NCBI GenBank assembly: GCA_020073085.1
Contig: JAIQFV010000028.1
Coordinates: forward strand, 1 to 62,490
Origin: Terriglobia bacterium
GTDB taxonomy: Bacteria; Acidobacteriota; Terriglobia; JAIQFV01
DNA: 62,490 bases
Direction: 5' to 3'
Below are positions 17,700 to 27,781 of this stretch, one piece after another; position 1 is the first letter of the stretch, and the number at the start of each line of letters is the position of its first letter. A program made the position numbers and the translations under genes. Below the pieces are notes generated by a model. That model had not been told where the DNA came from and searched no databases. It worked only from the letters and a program-made list of their open reading frames with translations.

Positions 17700-18331
17700 G
17701 CGATTAAAGCATGGCGGTGGGGAAGGGTTTGGTAGCCTCCCCGCGCTTTTTGCGGGGGGGGCTTTTGCGAGCGGGATGCAAAAAACCAGGTTCTCTGGCG
17801 CACGGAACAGAAAAGCCCCCGCCGGCAAAGAACGCCGGCGAGGCTACCAAAGCGTGGCGGTGAGGAAGGGTTTGGTAGCCTCCCCGCGCTTTTTGCGGGG
17901 GGGGCTTTTGCGAGCGGGATGCAAAAAACCAGGTTCTTTGGCGCACGGAACAGAAGAGCCCCCGCCGGCAAGGAACGCCGGCGAGGCTACCAAAGCATCG
18001 CGATGGGGAAGGGTTGGGTAGCCTCCCCGCGCTTTTTGCTGGGGGGGCTTTTGCGAGCGGGATGCAAGGAACCAGGTTCTTTGGCGCACGGAACAGAAGA
18101 GCTTTGGCGCACGGAAGGGAAGAGCCCCCGCCGGCAAAGAACGCCGGCGAGGCTACCAAAGCATCGCGATGGGGAAAGGTTTGGTAGCCTCCCCGCGCTT
18201 TTTGCGGGGGGGGCGTTTGCGAGCGGGATGCAAGGAACCAGGTTCTTTGGCGCACGGAACAGAAGAGCTTTGGCGCACTGAAGGGAAGAGCCCCCGCCGG
18301 CAAAAAGCGCCGGCGGGGCTACCAAAGCGTC
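17700..18331. repeat. family B array: four tandem units of about 143 bp
   Basis: Units start with GGTAGCCTCCCCGCGCTTTT at 17731, 17874, 18017 and 18183 (spacings 143, 143 and 166; the last carries a 23-base duplication of the GCTTTGGCGCAC segment). Each runs through GCTTTTGCGAGCGGGATGCA and AGAGCCCCCGCCGGCAAAGA to GCCGGCGAGGCTACCAAAGC, so its ends form an inverted repeat (TTGGTAGCCT/AGGCTACCAA). It lies upstream of the M13 gene (transcribed away from it) and past the stop codon of the giant surface protein. Confidence 0.85.
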
Positions 18332-18349
18332 GAGAACTACGCCCGGTGC

Positions 18350-21300
18350 TTACTTGGCGACGTCCAGCGGTAGACCGTCATCCCCAAGATACCGGGTGGT
18401 CACGTTCTGCGGGGTGAGCCCCGCATTGAGCAGGATGATCTGCGTCTGGAAACCGCCTCCATCTGCAATCTGTGGGAACAGGATCGGCACAGGCGCCGCC
18501 CGGTTGAAGTCCGCCACTGGGAAGGTTGTCATCAAGAACTCCCCGCGGCGGTTGGTCAGTCCGCGCAGCGTCAGCACTACCACCGGCGTAGGCGCCGTGA
18601 TCTCCAGGACCCCCGTAAAGTCTGCCGGCAGATTGCTGATGTACTCCTGTGCGAAGCGGGCGTCATGCCCGTTGCCCACCAGCGTCACGCTCCCGGTCCC
18701 CACCACGGTCGCCCCATCCGTCTGCAGTGCCCGCAAGCTCACCTCGACCGGCGTTGCCGTAGGCGCCGCCAGCGCCAGTCCCGTGAGATGTCCCTGCGAC
18801 TGGTCCAGGTAAATCAACGCATGGGTTGTAGGCAGCGCCGCCGGCACACCCGACTCCGACACCACCACCTGCGACGATGCCAGGGTGCCGATCGGGGTGT
18901 TGCGGAACAATCCCGCGCCCGCCGGAGCCGTCATCCCCGCATCGGGGATCACTTGCGCCGACCCCGTGTTGATCACTGACGGGGCTCCGTCCGTCTGAAG
19001 CACGTACAATCCCCGCGCCGGGATTGAGTAGCTGAACGTTGAGGCGGTTCCCTCCGGATCTCCGACTCGATGCACCGCCAGGGGCGTCCCGTCGTTCTGG
19101 AAAAGACGGATCGTGCCTGTTTCCACCGCTGCGCCCGGGTTCATCAGCACAAGCGCCGTCGTGAAATTGCCCCCATCGGCCACTTGGGCGAAGTTGAGCG
19201 GGGCGCTGGTGGCCGCCTGCGTCATGTCGGCGACCGGTGTTGTCGTCAGCAACGTCTCACCGCGCTGGTTCAAGGTCAACCTCAATGCCACCATCGACAC
19301 CGGCTGATCGCTCGTGACGCTCAATGTCCCCAACTGCGTCTCCGTCCCAAAGTCCGATGGAAACACAAAGTCCGTGGCCCACTGAGGCAACTGGTCGACA
19401 AACATCGCCTGGTGATTTCCCTCGCCAAGCACGGCGTGGCCGGTCGCCAGCGTCTCGCCGGCTCCACTGCGCAGGGTCAACACCAGGTTGGCGGCCGTCG
19501 TCCCCGGATTCGCCACTGCCAATCCCGTGTTGATGGAGATCAGCCCCGCCTCCCGGTGGTCTGTCTTGGCCGGCAGGTTGGGGCGAAAATCAATGAACAT
19601 CACTGCTGCCGTGGTCGGAGGTGATGCCGGCACTCCCGCTTCACTCACCACCGTATCGTTCTGCGTGAGACTGAACACCGCTGTGCCATAAAGCGCACTC
19701 AGACTGGCGTCCGACCCGTCGCTCTTCCCACCGACCGCCTGGACCAGCCCGTATCCAGTCTGTGTGGTCTGATCAGAGCCGGTCGTTGAGTAAACACAAT
19801 CCCCTTCACCCGGAATATTGCATCCCGTCTGCGAGTTCTCCGCGTTTGCCGCCGTTTGCGTTACCGTGAAAGTCTGTCCGGCGATCGTCAGGGTCCCCGT
19901 TCGACTCGTCGTGCCCGAGTGCGGAGTCACCGAATAGCTGACCGTCCCGGGTCCCAAGCCGGCCCCGGAAACAATCGTCAGAAACGCCGCATTGCTCACC
20001 GCAGTCCACGGACAACTGCTCGAAGGCGTCACCAGCACGGTGCCCTGTCCTCCCCGCGAGCGGAACTGTGCATTTACGGGCAGAAGCGTGGTACCCGCAT
20101 TGGACACCGTCACCGTCGCGGTGGCCGTGTTGTTCGCCGGCGCCGGATCGTTCCCCGAAGACGTCACCGTGGCCGAGTTGTTGATCGCAGTCCCGTCTGC
20201 CAAGCCGCAGTTCACCTTCGCCGTCACTGTGAAGCTGTTTGTTTCGTTGACTGCCAGTGCGTCCCCCTTGTTGCACGTCAGCTGTCCTGCGAACACGCCG
20301 CACTTCCAGCCGTCCGCAGCATCGATGGATACCAAGGTCACCTCAGTCGGCAGGGGATCACTCCAACTCACCCTCGTCGCCGCGGATGGACCCAGGTTGG
20401 TCACCTCCAAAGTGTAGATGACGTTCGAACCCCCCGCCACCGTGGGCGTGGATGCCCTCTTCGTGATTTGTAAGTCCGACTGCTCGGTTGACAATGTGGA
20501 GGAGGCCGTATTTCCGGTTCCGCCTTCGTTCGATGTAACCGCTCCGGTAATGTTGTTCTTGCTCCCGGCGCTGGTTGGGGTCACATTCACTGAAAACGTG
20601 CAGGAACTCGCCGCCGCCAGGGTTCCTTCCGATAGCGACACGGCGCCCGACCCGGCCGTCGCGGTGATCGTGCCGTCACCGCAGGAACCGGTCAATCCAT
20701 TCGGCGTGGCCACGATGAGACCGGCCGGGAAGTTGTCCGAGAAGGAGACTCCCGTCAGCGACACGGTGTTGCCCGCCGGATTGGTGATCGTAAAGCTCAA
20801 GGTGGAGGCGCCGTTGACGGCCGTCGTGGGAGGATTGAAGCTCTTGCTGAGCACGGGCGGTGGAACCACGGTCAAGGTGGCCGTGTTCGATGTTGTCCCC
20901 GTCCCGCCCTCTGTAGATGAGATCACCCCCGTGATGTTGTTCTTTACCCCCGCCGTTGTCCCCGTCACGCTCACCGTGATCCTGCACGTAAAGAGTCGCA
21001 TTGCAAAGCCTGCCTGCTTCCGCGGCTCTGAATCGATCGACCCACCTGTGAGGGTGAGTGCTGTATCGCCCGAAGCTGGCGCAAACGTGCCGCCGCAGCT
21101 ATTCACGACACCCGGCGTGGCCGCCACCTGCAGGCCGGAAGGAAGATTGTCCGTAAAACTGATTCCGTTGAGGATCATTTCCGCATTCGGATTGGTGATC
21201 GTGAAAGTCAGCGTGGTGGACCCATTGAGTGGAACCGAAGAAGCGCCAAACGCCTTCGCAATCGTCGGCGGACCGGCAACGGTCAAAGTGGCCGTATTCG

Positions 21301-23536
21301 AAGTCGTTCCGGTTTCCCCTTCGACCGACGAGATTGTTCCCGTTGTGTTGTATTTAAATCCCACCGACGTTCCCGTCACGTTCACCGAAATCGTGCATGA
21401 AATCGTCGGAATAGACTGGCGTGCCTGCTTCCCAACCCCCGAAGTAATTATTCCATCCGTGAAGGTAAGCGTCGTATCCCCTGATGCCGGCGCAAACGTC
21501 CCGCCGCAGCTATTCACGATACCCGGCGTGGCCGCCACCTGAAGCCCGGAAGGAAAGCCGTCGGTAAAACCGATTCCAGTGAGGGTCAACCAGGGATTCG
21601 GATTGGTGATCGTGAAAGTCAGGGTGGTGGATCCATTGAGCAGAATCGTGGAAGCCCCAAACGCCTTGGTGATGGTGGGTGGGGCCACGACGGTCAAGGT
21701 GGCCGTGTTGGAAGTGGTCCCGGTTCCTCCCTCAACCGACGAGATCGTTCCTGTCGTGTTGTTCTTCGTCCCCGCTGTCGTCCCCGTCACGTTCACTGAA
21801 ATCGTGCATGAATTCCCCCGCATTGAAGGGCGGGCCCGCTTCGGCGGCGATGAACCGAGAGATCCGCCGGTGAAGGTCAGCGTCACATCACCGGATATCG
21901 GTGTAAACGTGCCGCCGCAGCCATTCACGGCATCCGGCGAGGCCGCCACCTGCAGCCCGGAAGGAAGACTATCGGTAAAACTGACTCCGGAGAGGATCGT
22001 GTCCGGATTCGGATTCACGATCGTGAAGGTCAGAGGGGTGGATGCATTCAGTGGAATCGTGGAGGCGCCGAACGCCTTTGCAATCGTCGGCGGAGAGGCA
22101 ACAGTCAAGGTGGCCGTATTCGAAGTCGTTCCGGTTCCGCCTTCAACCGAGGAGATCACTCCTGTGGTGTTGTTCTTCACGCCCAACGTCGTTCCCGTCA
22201 CGTTGACTGAAATCGTGCATGACATCATGAGGAAAGCAGCGCCCGACCGCTTCGTCGGCGCCGAATTGATCAACCCGCCGGTGAAGGTAAGCGTCGTATC
22301 CCCTGGCGCCGGCGCAAACGTCCCGCCGCAGCTGTTCGCGACCCCCGGTGTGGCCGCCACCTGCAGTCCGGAAGGAAGACTATCGGTAAAACTGATTCCA
22401 GTGAGGCTCACAAACGAATTCGGATTGGTGATCGTGAAACTCAGGGTGGTGGATCCATTGAGCGGAATCGCGGAAGCGCCAAACGCCTTTTCAATCGTTG
22501 GAGGGGCTACAACGGTCAAAACGGCCGTATTCGAAGTCGTTCCGGCACCCCCTTCAACCGACGAGATCGCTCCTGTCGTGTTGATCTTTATTCCCCCTGT
22601 CGTCCCCGTTACGTTCAACGAAATGGTGCATGAACTCAATGGAATGGCTGGACGTGCCCGCTTGACGGGCCCCGAAGCAATGACTCCATTGATGAGGGTA
22701 AGGGTCGTATCCCCGGAGGTCGGCTCAAAGGTTCCGCCGCAGGTATTCACGACGCCCGGTGTGGCCGCCACCTGCAGCCCGAAAGGAAGATTATCGGTAA
22801 AACTGATTCCGGTGAGGATCACATCCGGATTTGGATTGGTGAGGGTGAAAGTCAGGGTGGTGGATCCGTTGAGCAGAATCGTAGAATCGCCAAACGCCTT
22901 AGCAATCGTCGGCGGGCTGGCCACTGTGAGGCTTGCGCTCGCCGTCGTCCCCGGCCCGCTATCGGTCGAAGTCACCACGCCCGTGGTATTGAAGTATTGT
23001 CCGGAGGCTGTTCCCGTGACGGTGATGTCGAACTGGCACACATTGCTGACTGCAATGCTCGCTCCCGACAGTTCGATCCCCGTCGGCGCCGTGGTGGTCA
23101 ACGTTCCACCGCACACCGTCGTCGTGCTGTTGGAGACCGTCAACCCTGTGGGCAATGTGTCTGTAAACGCGACTCCCGTCAGAGTGACCGGGTTGACTTC
23201 CGTGTTGTAGAGGGAAAAGGACAGCGTACTGGTCGCGTTCAGTGCAATTGTCGTCGGACTAAACGAGATGCCGATCGTCGGCGGCTCCACCACGATCATG
23301 TTGGATGATGTTTTGCCGGCCGACCGTCCGTCTGCCGGGCTTGATTGAGCGATGGGATCGTTGACGGCCGGAAACGCCTGAGCCACACCCACGAGGAGGC
23401 CCAACAGAATCAGCAGGCCTGTTGCAGCGATCGACGTGAGAGGGTGACGGGTCTTTCCGGAAAAATGATTCCTGGCTGTTCGAGAGGAATAAGTGGCGGT
23501 CGTACGCTCATAAAAATCGGACGCATTGCTAGTCAT
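18350..23536 (-). CDS. giant secreted surface protein with seven DUF11-like repeats, a DUF11 domain and a BACON-like domain
   Basis: 1728 residues. The hydrophobic signal/membrane segment is at about 35-55 behind a long basic N-region. From residue 85 on there are seven repeats of about 138 residues, each beginning PPTIxKAFGxSxIxLNGSTT and containing SFTDxLPSGLQV, CGGTF and SCTISVNVTGT; they are nearly identical except for a variable segment. A canonical DUF11 repeat follows (DLQITKRASTPTVAGGSNV), then a BACON-like domain (SCPWTAVSNAAFLTI, GTLTIAGQTFTVTQ), then a C-terminal region of three related beta modules (PVSMVALRLTLNQRGETLLT, PVVVLTLRGLTNRRGEFLMT). It is probably an extracellular adhesive or structural fibre. 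The large open frames on the opposite strand are composition artefacts. The DNA repeats make the repeat count unstable. Confidence 0.85.
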   Translation of the reverse strand: MTSNASDFYERTTATYSSRTARNHFSGKTRHPLTSIAATGLLILLGLLVGVAQAFPAVNDPIAQSSPADGRSAGKTSSNMIVVEPPTIGISFSPTTIALNATSTLSFSLYNTEVNPVTLTGVAFTDTLPTGLTVSNSTTTVCGGTLTTTAPTGIELSGASIAVSNVCQFDITVTGTASGQYFNTTGVVTSTDSGPGTTASASLTVASPPTIAKAFGDSTILLNGSTTLTFTLTNPNPDVILTGISFTDNLPFGLQVAATPGVVNTCGGTFEPTSGDTTLTLINGVIASGPVKRARPAIPLSSCTISLNVTGTTGGIKINTTGAISSVEGGAGTTSNTAVLTVVAPPTIEKAFGASAIPLNGSTTLSFTITNPNSFVSLTGISFTDSLPSGLQVAATPGVANSCGGTFAPAPGDTTLTFTGGLINSAPTKRSGAAFLMMSCTISVNVTGTTLGVKNNTTGVISSVEGGTGTTSNTATLTVASPPTIAKAFGASTIPLNASTPLTFTIVNPNPDTILSGVSFTDSLPSGLQVAASPDAVNGCGGTFTPISGDVTLTFTGGSLGSSPPKRARPSMRGNSCTISVNVTGTTAGTKNNTTGTISSVEGGTGTTSNTATLTVVAPPTITKAFGASTILLNGSTTLTFTITNPNPWLTLTGIGFTDGFPSGLQVAATPGIVNSCGGTFAPASGDTTLTFTDGIITSGVGKQARQSIPTISCTISVNVTGTSVGFKYNTTGTISSVEGETGTTSNTATLTVAGPPTIAKAFGASSVPLNGSTTLTFTITNPNAEMILNGISFTDNLPSGLQVAATPGVVNSCGGTFAPASGDTALTLTGGSIDSEPRKQAGFAMRLFTCRITVSVTGTTAGVKNNITGVISSTEGGTGTTSNTATLTVVPPPVLSKSFNPPTTAVNGASTLSFTITNPAGNTVSLTGVSFSDNFPAGLIVATPNGLTGSCGDGTITATAGSGAVSLSEGTLAAASSCTFSVNVTPTSAGSKNNITGAVTSNEGGTGNTASSTLSTEQSDLQITKRASTPTVAGGSNVIYTLEVTNLGPSAATRVSWSDPLPTEVTLVSIDAADGWKCGVFAGQLTCNKGDALAVNETNSFTVTAKVNCGLADGTAINNSATVTSSGNDPAPANNTATATVTVSNAGTTLLPVNAQFRSRGGQGTVLVTPSSSCPWTAVSNAAFLTIVSGAGLGPGTVSYSVTPHSGTTSRTGTLTIAGQTFTVTQTAANAENSQTGCNIPGEGDCVYSTTGSDQTTQTGYGLVQAVGGKSDGSDASLSALYGTAVFSLTQNDTVVSEAGVPASPPTTAAVMFIDFRPNLPAKTDHREAGLISINTGLAVANPGTTAANLVLTLRSGAGETLATGHAVLGEGNHQAMFVDQLPQWATDFVFPSDFGTETQLGTLSVTSDQPVSMVALRLTLNQRGETLLTTTPVADMTQAATSAPLNFAQVADGGNFTTALVLMNPGAAVETGTIRLFQNDGTPLAVHRVGDPEGTASTFSYSIPARGLYVLQTDGAPSVINTGSAQVIPDAGMTAPAGAGLFRNTPIGTLASSQVVVSESGVPAALPTTHALIYLDQSQGHLTGLALAAPTATPVEVSLRALQTDGATVVGTGSVTLVGNGHDARFAQEYISNLPADFTGVLEITAPTPVVVLTLRGLTNRRGEFLMTTFPVADFNRAAPVPILFPQIADGGGFQTQIILLNAGLTPQNVTTRYLGDDGLPLDVAK

Positions 23537-24417
23537 TTGCGATACCCTTCTTCAGTTTGATTGTTTGAATTGGCAGCGCTGAAAAGCAGATTCTCTTGCC
23601 TCCCAGGGTGCGCTCTTTTTGTGCGCTTTCTATGCAATTCTAAGAAAAATGCAGGGCCCGATGAGTCGGACCGGTTACCCGGTCTTCTCTACTTCAGAAC
23701 TGCTGTGTTGCCCTCTGCACGAGGATTTCGAACGACCTGCGGTGGCGCAACACAACGGTACAGGCGGGAGCTGTCGTCACACGGGGGTGCGGCACAACTG
23801 CCCGTCAACGATAGATCCAGGGGCCTATCAAAACGTTGGTAGCGGAGGTCGGGGGTAGGATCCAGTGCGGACCTTTGACTTCCGGTAAATCGGCGGAGTG
23901 CACCGTTGCGATTGTTTACCTGCCGCCGGTTCGAGCGATGACCTCGTACGGTGGCCCGATCGAATCGATCGGGGTTCCCGCCGGGTCGGACCTGATCTCG
24001 CTCAAGCCGTCGGATCTGCCGGAAGCAGTTCCTTCCCTCTGAGAGTCCGTCTCCGGAACAGCTATCTTGCCTCCAAGCCTGCTCGACGGACGCTCATCAA
24101 ACGCGAGGGCATGCTATCGACAAACATTCACATAATTCTTACGGGGATTCCGATTGAGTGAGAAAATGAATGCAAGGGTCAATGCAAGGAATTGAAGAAT
24201 GGAAGGGGGGAATGCAAGGGTCAGACCCTTTCATTTATTTTTGGAATTTGGATTCTGGATTTTACTTGGACTTTGGAGTTTGGAATTTGGATCTTATTCT
24301 TGAAATAAGGACGTCGCGGCCAATTCTAACCTTTGAATCGTGATCGTTTCGACTGAGAAGAATTGAAGATTTAGGGTTGGCAATAAAGAGTCGAGCGGAA
24401 TGAGAGGGGGATGATTC
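23537..24417. other. 881-base gene-free stretch with repeat remnants at its right end
   Basis: 23537-24170 holds no gene I can support; short frames lack ribosome sites and family motifs. 24175-24235 has GCAAGGGTCAATGCAAGG-type direct repeats ending GGGTCAGACCC. 24238-24300 is family F low-complexity sequence. 24318-24379 is a degraded family D hairpin (GGCCAATTCTAA facing TTTAGGGTTGGC). The ribosome site GAGGGGGA of the next gene follows. Confidence 0.5.
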
Positions 24418-26157
24418 ATGCAGAGTTCTGATACATCCAGCCGCACCCTAAATCGCCAATGCGTTTTCCGGCTTCTGGCCCGCGCAGTGATCTTGTTCCT
24501 GATGAGCGCGACGACCGGACCCGTGTCAGCTCAGGAGGGGATAGCCGCCCACCCCGGGGACCGGCCGGCCGGATGGATTCAGCAGACTCGCTCGGCGGTG
24601 ATGGCGCGAAACGGCATGGTGGCGACGAGCCAGCCGCTCGCGGTCGAAGCCGGCCTGCGGATCCTCCAGAAGGGTGGCAACGCGGTGGACGCCGCCGTCG
24701 CGGTGGCCGCGACCCTGAATGTGGTCGAACCCATGATGACAGGCGTTGGCGGAGACATGTTCGCCATCGTCTACCTGGCAAAGACCGGCGAGCTCATCGG
24801 ATTGAATGGGAGCGGTCGAGCCCCGAAGAGGGCAAGCGTGGACGTTTATCGTGCCAAGGGGTTCAAGACAATGCCCCAGACAGGCATCTTTTCTGTGACC
24901 GTGCCCGGCACCGTGGACGGTTGGGACCAACTCCTCAAACGCGCGGGAACGATGACCTTCAAGGAAGTCCTTCAGCCAGCCATCCAGTACGCCGAAGAGG
25001 GCTTTCCGGTCAGCGAGGTGATCCAGTCCAACTGGGCAGCCTATGTGCCGAAGCTCAAAGACGATCCTGACTCCGCTCGAACCTGGCTCCAGGACGGACA
25101 GGCTCCCCAACTGGGGAGCATCTTCAAGAACCCTTCTCTGGCAAAGACGTTCCGACTTTTGGCGGAACAGGGGCGCGACGCCTTCTACAAGGGCGAGATT
25201 GCGCGGGCCATTGTGGCAAAATCGCAAGCCCTTGGAGGACTGCTCACACTAGAGGACCTGGCCAGCCACACCTCAACCTGGGTCACACCCATCCACACGA
25301 ACTACCGGGGCTATGAGGTCTACGAACTTCCGCCGAACCCGCAAGGTGTCGCGGCGCTCCAGATGCTCAACATCCTTGAAGGCTACGATCTTCGCGCGCT
25401 CGGGCCGCACTCACCCAGGTTCTGGCACCTCCTGATCGAGGCGAAGAAGCTGGCCTATGCCGACCTGGCCGAGCACTTAGCCGATCCGGAGTTCTCGCGC
25501 GTACCGACGCGGACGATGCTCTCCAAGGAGTATGCCGCCAAGCAACGCGCGCGCATCGTCGAAAACCAAGCCGCGAGCGAGGTGAAGTCAGGGATTGCGG
25601 AAGGGGGCGACACGGTCTACCTCACCGTAGTCGACCGCTGGGGAAACATGGTGTCGTTTATTCAGAGCCTGTACTCGCTCTTCGGGTCCGGGATCACGGC
25701 GGGCGACACCGGCATCATGCTCCAGAACCGGGGCGCGCTCTTCGTGCTCGATGAGAAGCATCCCAACCGAATCGAGGCGGGCAAGCGGCCATACCACACC
25801 ATCATCCCGGCCTTCGTCATGAAGGATGGCCGGCCCTGGCTGTCGTTCGGGGTCATGGGCGGCGACGAGCAGGCGCAGGCGCATGTGCAGGTTCTGGTCA
25901 ATTTGATTGACCTCGGCATGAACGTCCAGGCGGCCGGTGAGGCGGCGCGCTTCCACCACCTCCAGTCCGCCAACACCGTGGCATTCGAATCAGGCGTGAG
26001 CCCCACGGTGATCCGGGAGCTGACGGGCATGGGGCATCGGATCGTCTCCGAGGTCGGGAGTTTCGGGGGCTACCAGGCGATTATGCGCGACCCGGTGACG
26101 GGGGTCTACGTGGCAGGCTCCGACCCTCGAAAAGATGGTTTGGCGCTCGGGTACTAA
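24418..26157 (+). CDS. ggt: gamma-glutamyltransferase
   Basis: 579 residues with an N-terminal signal segment (about 17-38, LLARAVILFLMSATTGPVSA) and start ATG 24418 behind GAGGGGGA. The family core is clear: VATSQPLAVEAGLRILQKGG, GNAVDAAVAVAATLNVVEP, GVGGDMFAIVY, LNGSGRAPK. The autocatalytic processing threonine is Thr399 in EGGDTVYLTVVDRWGN (usual form TTHFSVVD; the Tyr and Leu here are atypical). GSGITAGDTGIMLQNRG forms the oxyanion/substrate loop. It acts extracytoplasmically on glutathione and other gamma-glutamyl compounds; variants of this branch can also be acylase-like. Monocistronic. Confidence 0.92.
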   Translation: MQSSDTSSRTLNRQCVFRLLARAVILFLMSATTGPVSAQEGIAAHPGDRPAGWIQQTRSAVMARNGMVATSQPLAVEAGLRILQKGGNAVDAAVAVAATLNVVEPMMTGVGGDMFAIVYLAKTGELIGLNGSGRAPKRASVDVYRAKGFKTMPQTGIFSVTVPGTVDGWDQLLKRAGTMTFKEVLQPAIQYAEEGFPVSEVIQSNWAAYVPKLKDDPDSARTWLQDGQAPQLGSIFKNPSLAKTFRLLAEQGRDAFYKGEIARAIVAKSQALGGLLTLEDLASHTSTWVTPIHTNYRGYEVYELPPNPQGVAALQMLNILEGYDLRALGPHSPRFWHLLIEAKKLAYADLAEHLADPEFSRVPTRTMLSKEYAAKQRARIVENQAASEVKSGIAEGGDTVYLTVVDRWGNMVSFIQSLYSLFGSGITAGDTGIMLQNRGALFVLDEKHPNRIEAGKRPYHTIIPAFVMKDGRPWLSFGVMGGDEQAQAHVQVLVNLIDLGMNVQAAGEAARFHHLQSANTVAFESGVSPTVIRELTGMGHRIVSEVGSFGGYQAIMRDPVTGVYVAGSDPRKDGLALGY

Positions 26158-26206
26158 TACAAACGTTGGAATTAGAGTTACTGGGGGTAATTGTGGAATT
26201 TTCGCG

Positions 26207-26238
26207 GTAGGGGCGTCCGCCGTGGCGGACGCCCCTAC
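26207..26238. repeat. 15-bp perfect hairpin
   Basis: GTAGGGGCGTCCGCC (26207-26221) and its exact inverse (26224-26238) separated by two bases. It lies 50 bases after the gamma-glutamyltransferase stop and could terminate transcription, though no T-tract follows. The rest of 26158-26658 shows no gene. Confidence 0.7.
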
Positions 26239-26658
26239 GTTGAATCACGCACGATTTTGTAGCATTTTCAGTGATGTTCATATCAGGTCTTTGGCGTCCT
26301 TGTCCGCCTCTCGGTCGTTTTGGGGATGGTGGAAGGATAGAACTGTCCCGCATTTCTGAGTTAATTCTAAACCGCAAACCTCCCGTAAACGTCAGACAAA
26401 TATTTTCGAGTGGTGAGCGCATTCCAGCTGCGTTCTCGCTTCATATAGGTAGAGGCGGATTGACCCGCCCCTGCAGCAGGAACTTTTCCGGCAGGTCATG
26501 AAGCGTGAAGAAACGGCGTTTGCATTCCCTGGGTTCGGTTAATAAGCGGGAAAAGCAGATAGTGGAGATGCGACCTTCTCTTTTCATGGAGGATAAACAC
26601 CCTATTCGTTATGCAGACGGCACGGGAGGGAAGGCCCTCTTGAGCCTGAGGAGACAGC

Positions 26659-27132
26659 ATGAGCTACGACATCTACCTCTGCGGTAAGTGTTTAGGACCG
26701 ATCTGGTTTCCTTTCGGACAGAAGATGCATGTTGGTACGGGATGGTATTGCTGGAGAGAAGAGCAGGAACGCGAGAGCGAAGGGGAGGAGATCGTGGACG
26801 CCGTGGGCGAGTTCATCTTCGGCACAGAGCCGCAGATGCTGAAAGAGCTTGTGAGCGAGGCATGCCGGCTATATGACGTGTGGGTCGCGAAGAGTCGTAA
26901 GTCGCAGCTAGTGCCCTTCCTTCAGAAGCAACTGCGACTTCATCGTAGCGATGTCCTGCACAATTTCTTCAGGCACCTAACGAGGGAACCGCCTGAGCAC
27001 GCGGGTGCAGTGGTGCGAGAGATCACGATAACTCCTGAATGGAGGCGTTTCGCGCGCCTCGCCATAACCCGGGAGACGAAGCGCCGAGAACGAGGAAAAA
27101 TACGCATGGAATTGTCTAAAGTCCCGGTCTGA
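26659..27132 (+). CDS. hypothetical protein with N-terminal CxxC
   Basis: 157 residues from ATG 26659, preceded by GAGGAGAC. It has no signal peptide. Cysteines at residues 8 and 11 (YLCGKCLG) and one near 31 (WYCW) could bind a metal. Residues about 35-60 are acidic (EEQERESEGEEIVD) and the C-terminus is strongly basic (ETKRRERGKIRMEL). No known family is recognised. The ribosome site and charge pattern support a real cytoplasmic protein. Confidence 0.5.
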   Translation: MSYDIYLCGKCLGPIWFPFGQKMHVGTGWYCWREEQERESEGEEIVDAVGEFIFGTEPQMLKELVSEACRLYDVWVAKSRKSQLVPFLQKQLRLHRSDVLHNFFRHLTREPPEHAGAVVREITITPEWRRFARLAITRETKRRERGKIRMELSKVPV

Positions 27133-27403
27133 GCCCAGCATATTGCACTGTAGGGGGAACTTTCGGGACATGGGAATTTCAGCGCAACCATGACTTGCAG
27201 CCTAAATCTTGGACTGGGGCGGTGAGGGAGCCCCGATTCCGGCTGACAGCTTGGTGCGGACGCATTGACCCTCCCTGAGTAAAGGCTGTTTCTGGCCAAA
27301 ATCAGGCGGCTGTCCCTGGTTATTTATTCTCTCTGATTCTGGCCTTGGCTTCTTTGGGTTATTGTGTTCCACCCCATTTGCATTGCCGAGCCCCACGCAG
27401 ATC

Positions 27404-27608
27404 CTAAGCCAACAATTTCGCGAACGATTCCCAATGGTAAGCTTTCCATCCTGCCATCAGGTGTTCCCCGCGTCCAGGGGCGAAAGTAAATCGACTCTTC
27501 ATCGCACACCCCGATAGATCGGGGTGTGCGCCACCTGTCCAGCATTCGCTCCACCGCGCGCCACTGAAACTCTCGACTGAAAACCCGCGCTTTCTTCTTC
27601 TGGGACAT
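27404..27608 (-). pseudogene. composite remnant: transposase N-terminus joined to an SRPBCC C-terminus
   Basis: From ATG 27608 the frame reads MSQKKKARVFSREFQWRAVE, the look of an IS3-type OrfA N-terminus (KxRxFSxEFKxxAV). In another frame, 27404-27469 reads GEHLMAGWKAYHWESFAKLL-A-stop, the same C-terminus as the intact SRPBCC gene at 30596 (AEHLAAGWKAHYWEPLEKLLA). Neither piece is functional. The rest of 27133-27781 has no gene apart from the ribosome site of the next one. Confidence 0.45.
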
Positions 27609-27781
27609 GGCTCTGCTTTTTGAAATCTGTCCTTATTATCCATGTCTCAGTTTTGGGGTCCACTCCACAGGACTGTCCCCGAAGTTTCTGCAACTTTGCT
27701 TTCGGGGAAGCGTATAGGGACTACCGGCGGGGCACTTGGTTCCCGGGGGAATAGATTAGCCTTGGAGGTGGGAGATCAAGA

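Noticed and set aside
17579-17971. Upstream extension of the M13 peptidase frame
   Set aside because: It is family B repeat DNA; ATG 17578 has a ribosome site and is followed by a lipoprotein signal.
17700-18331. CRISPR array
   Set aside because: Units are about 143 bp with no unique spacers between short repeats, and no cas genes are present.
18354-23210. Very long open frames on the plus strand opposite the giant surface protein (for example 20418-21542 and 21579-23210)
   Set aside because: They mirror the repeats of the minus-strand gene, have no ribosome sites or family motifs, and the minus strand reads as clear DUF11-type domains.
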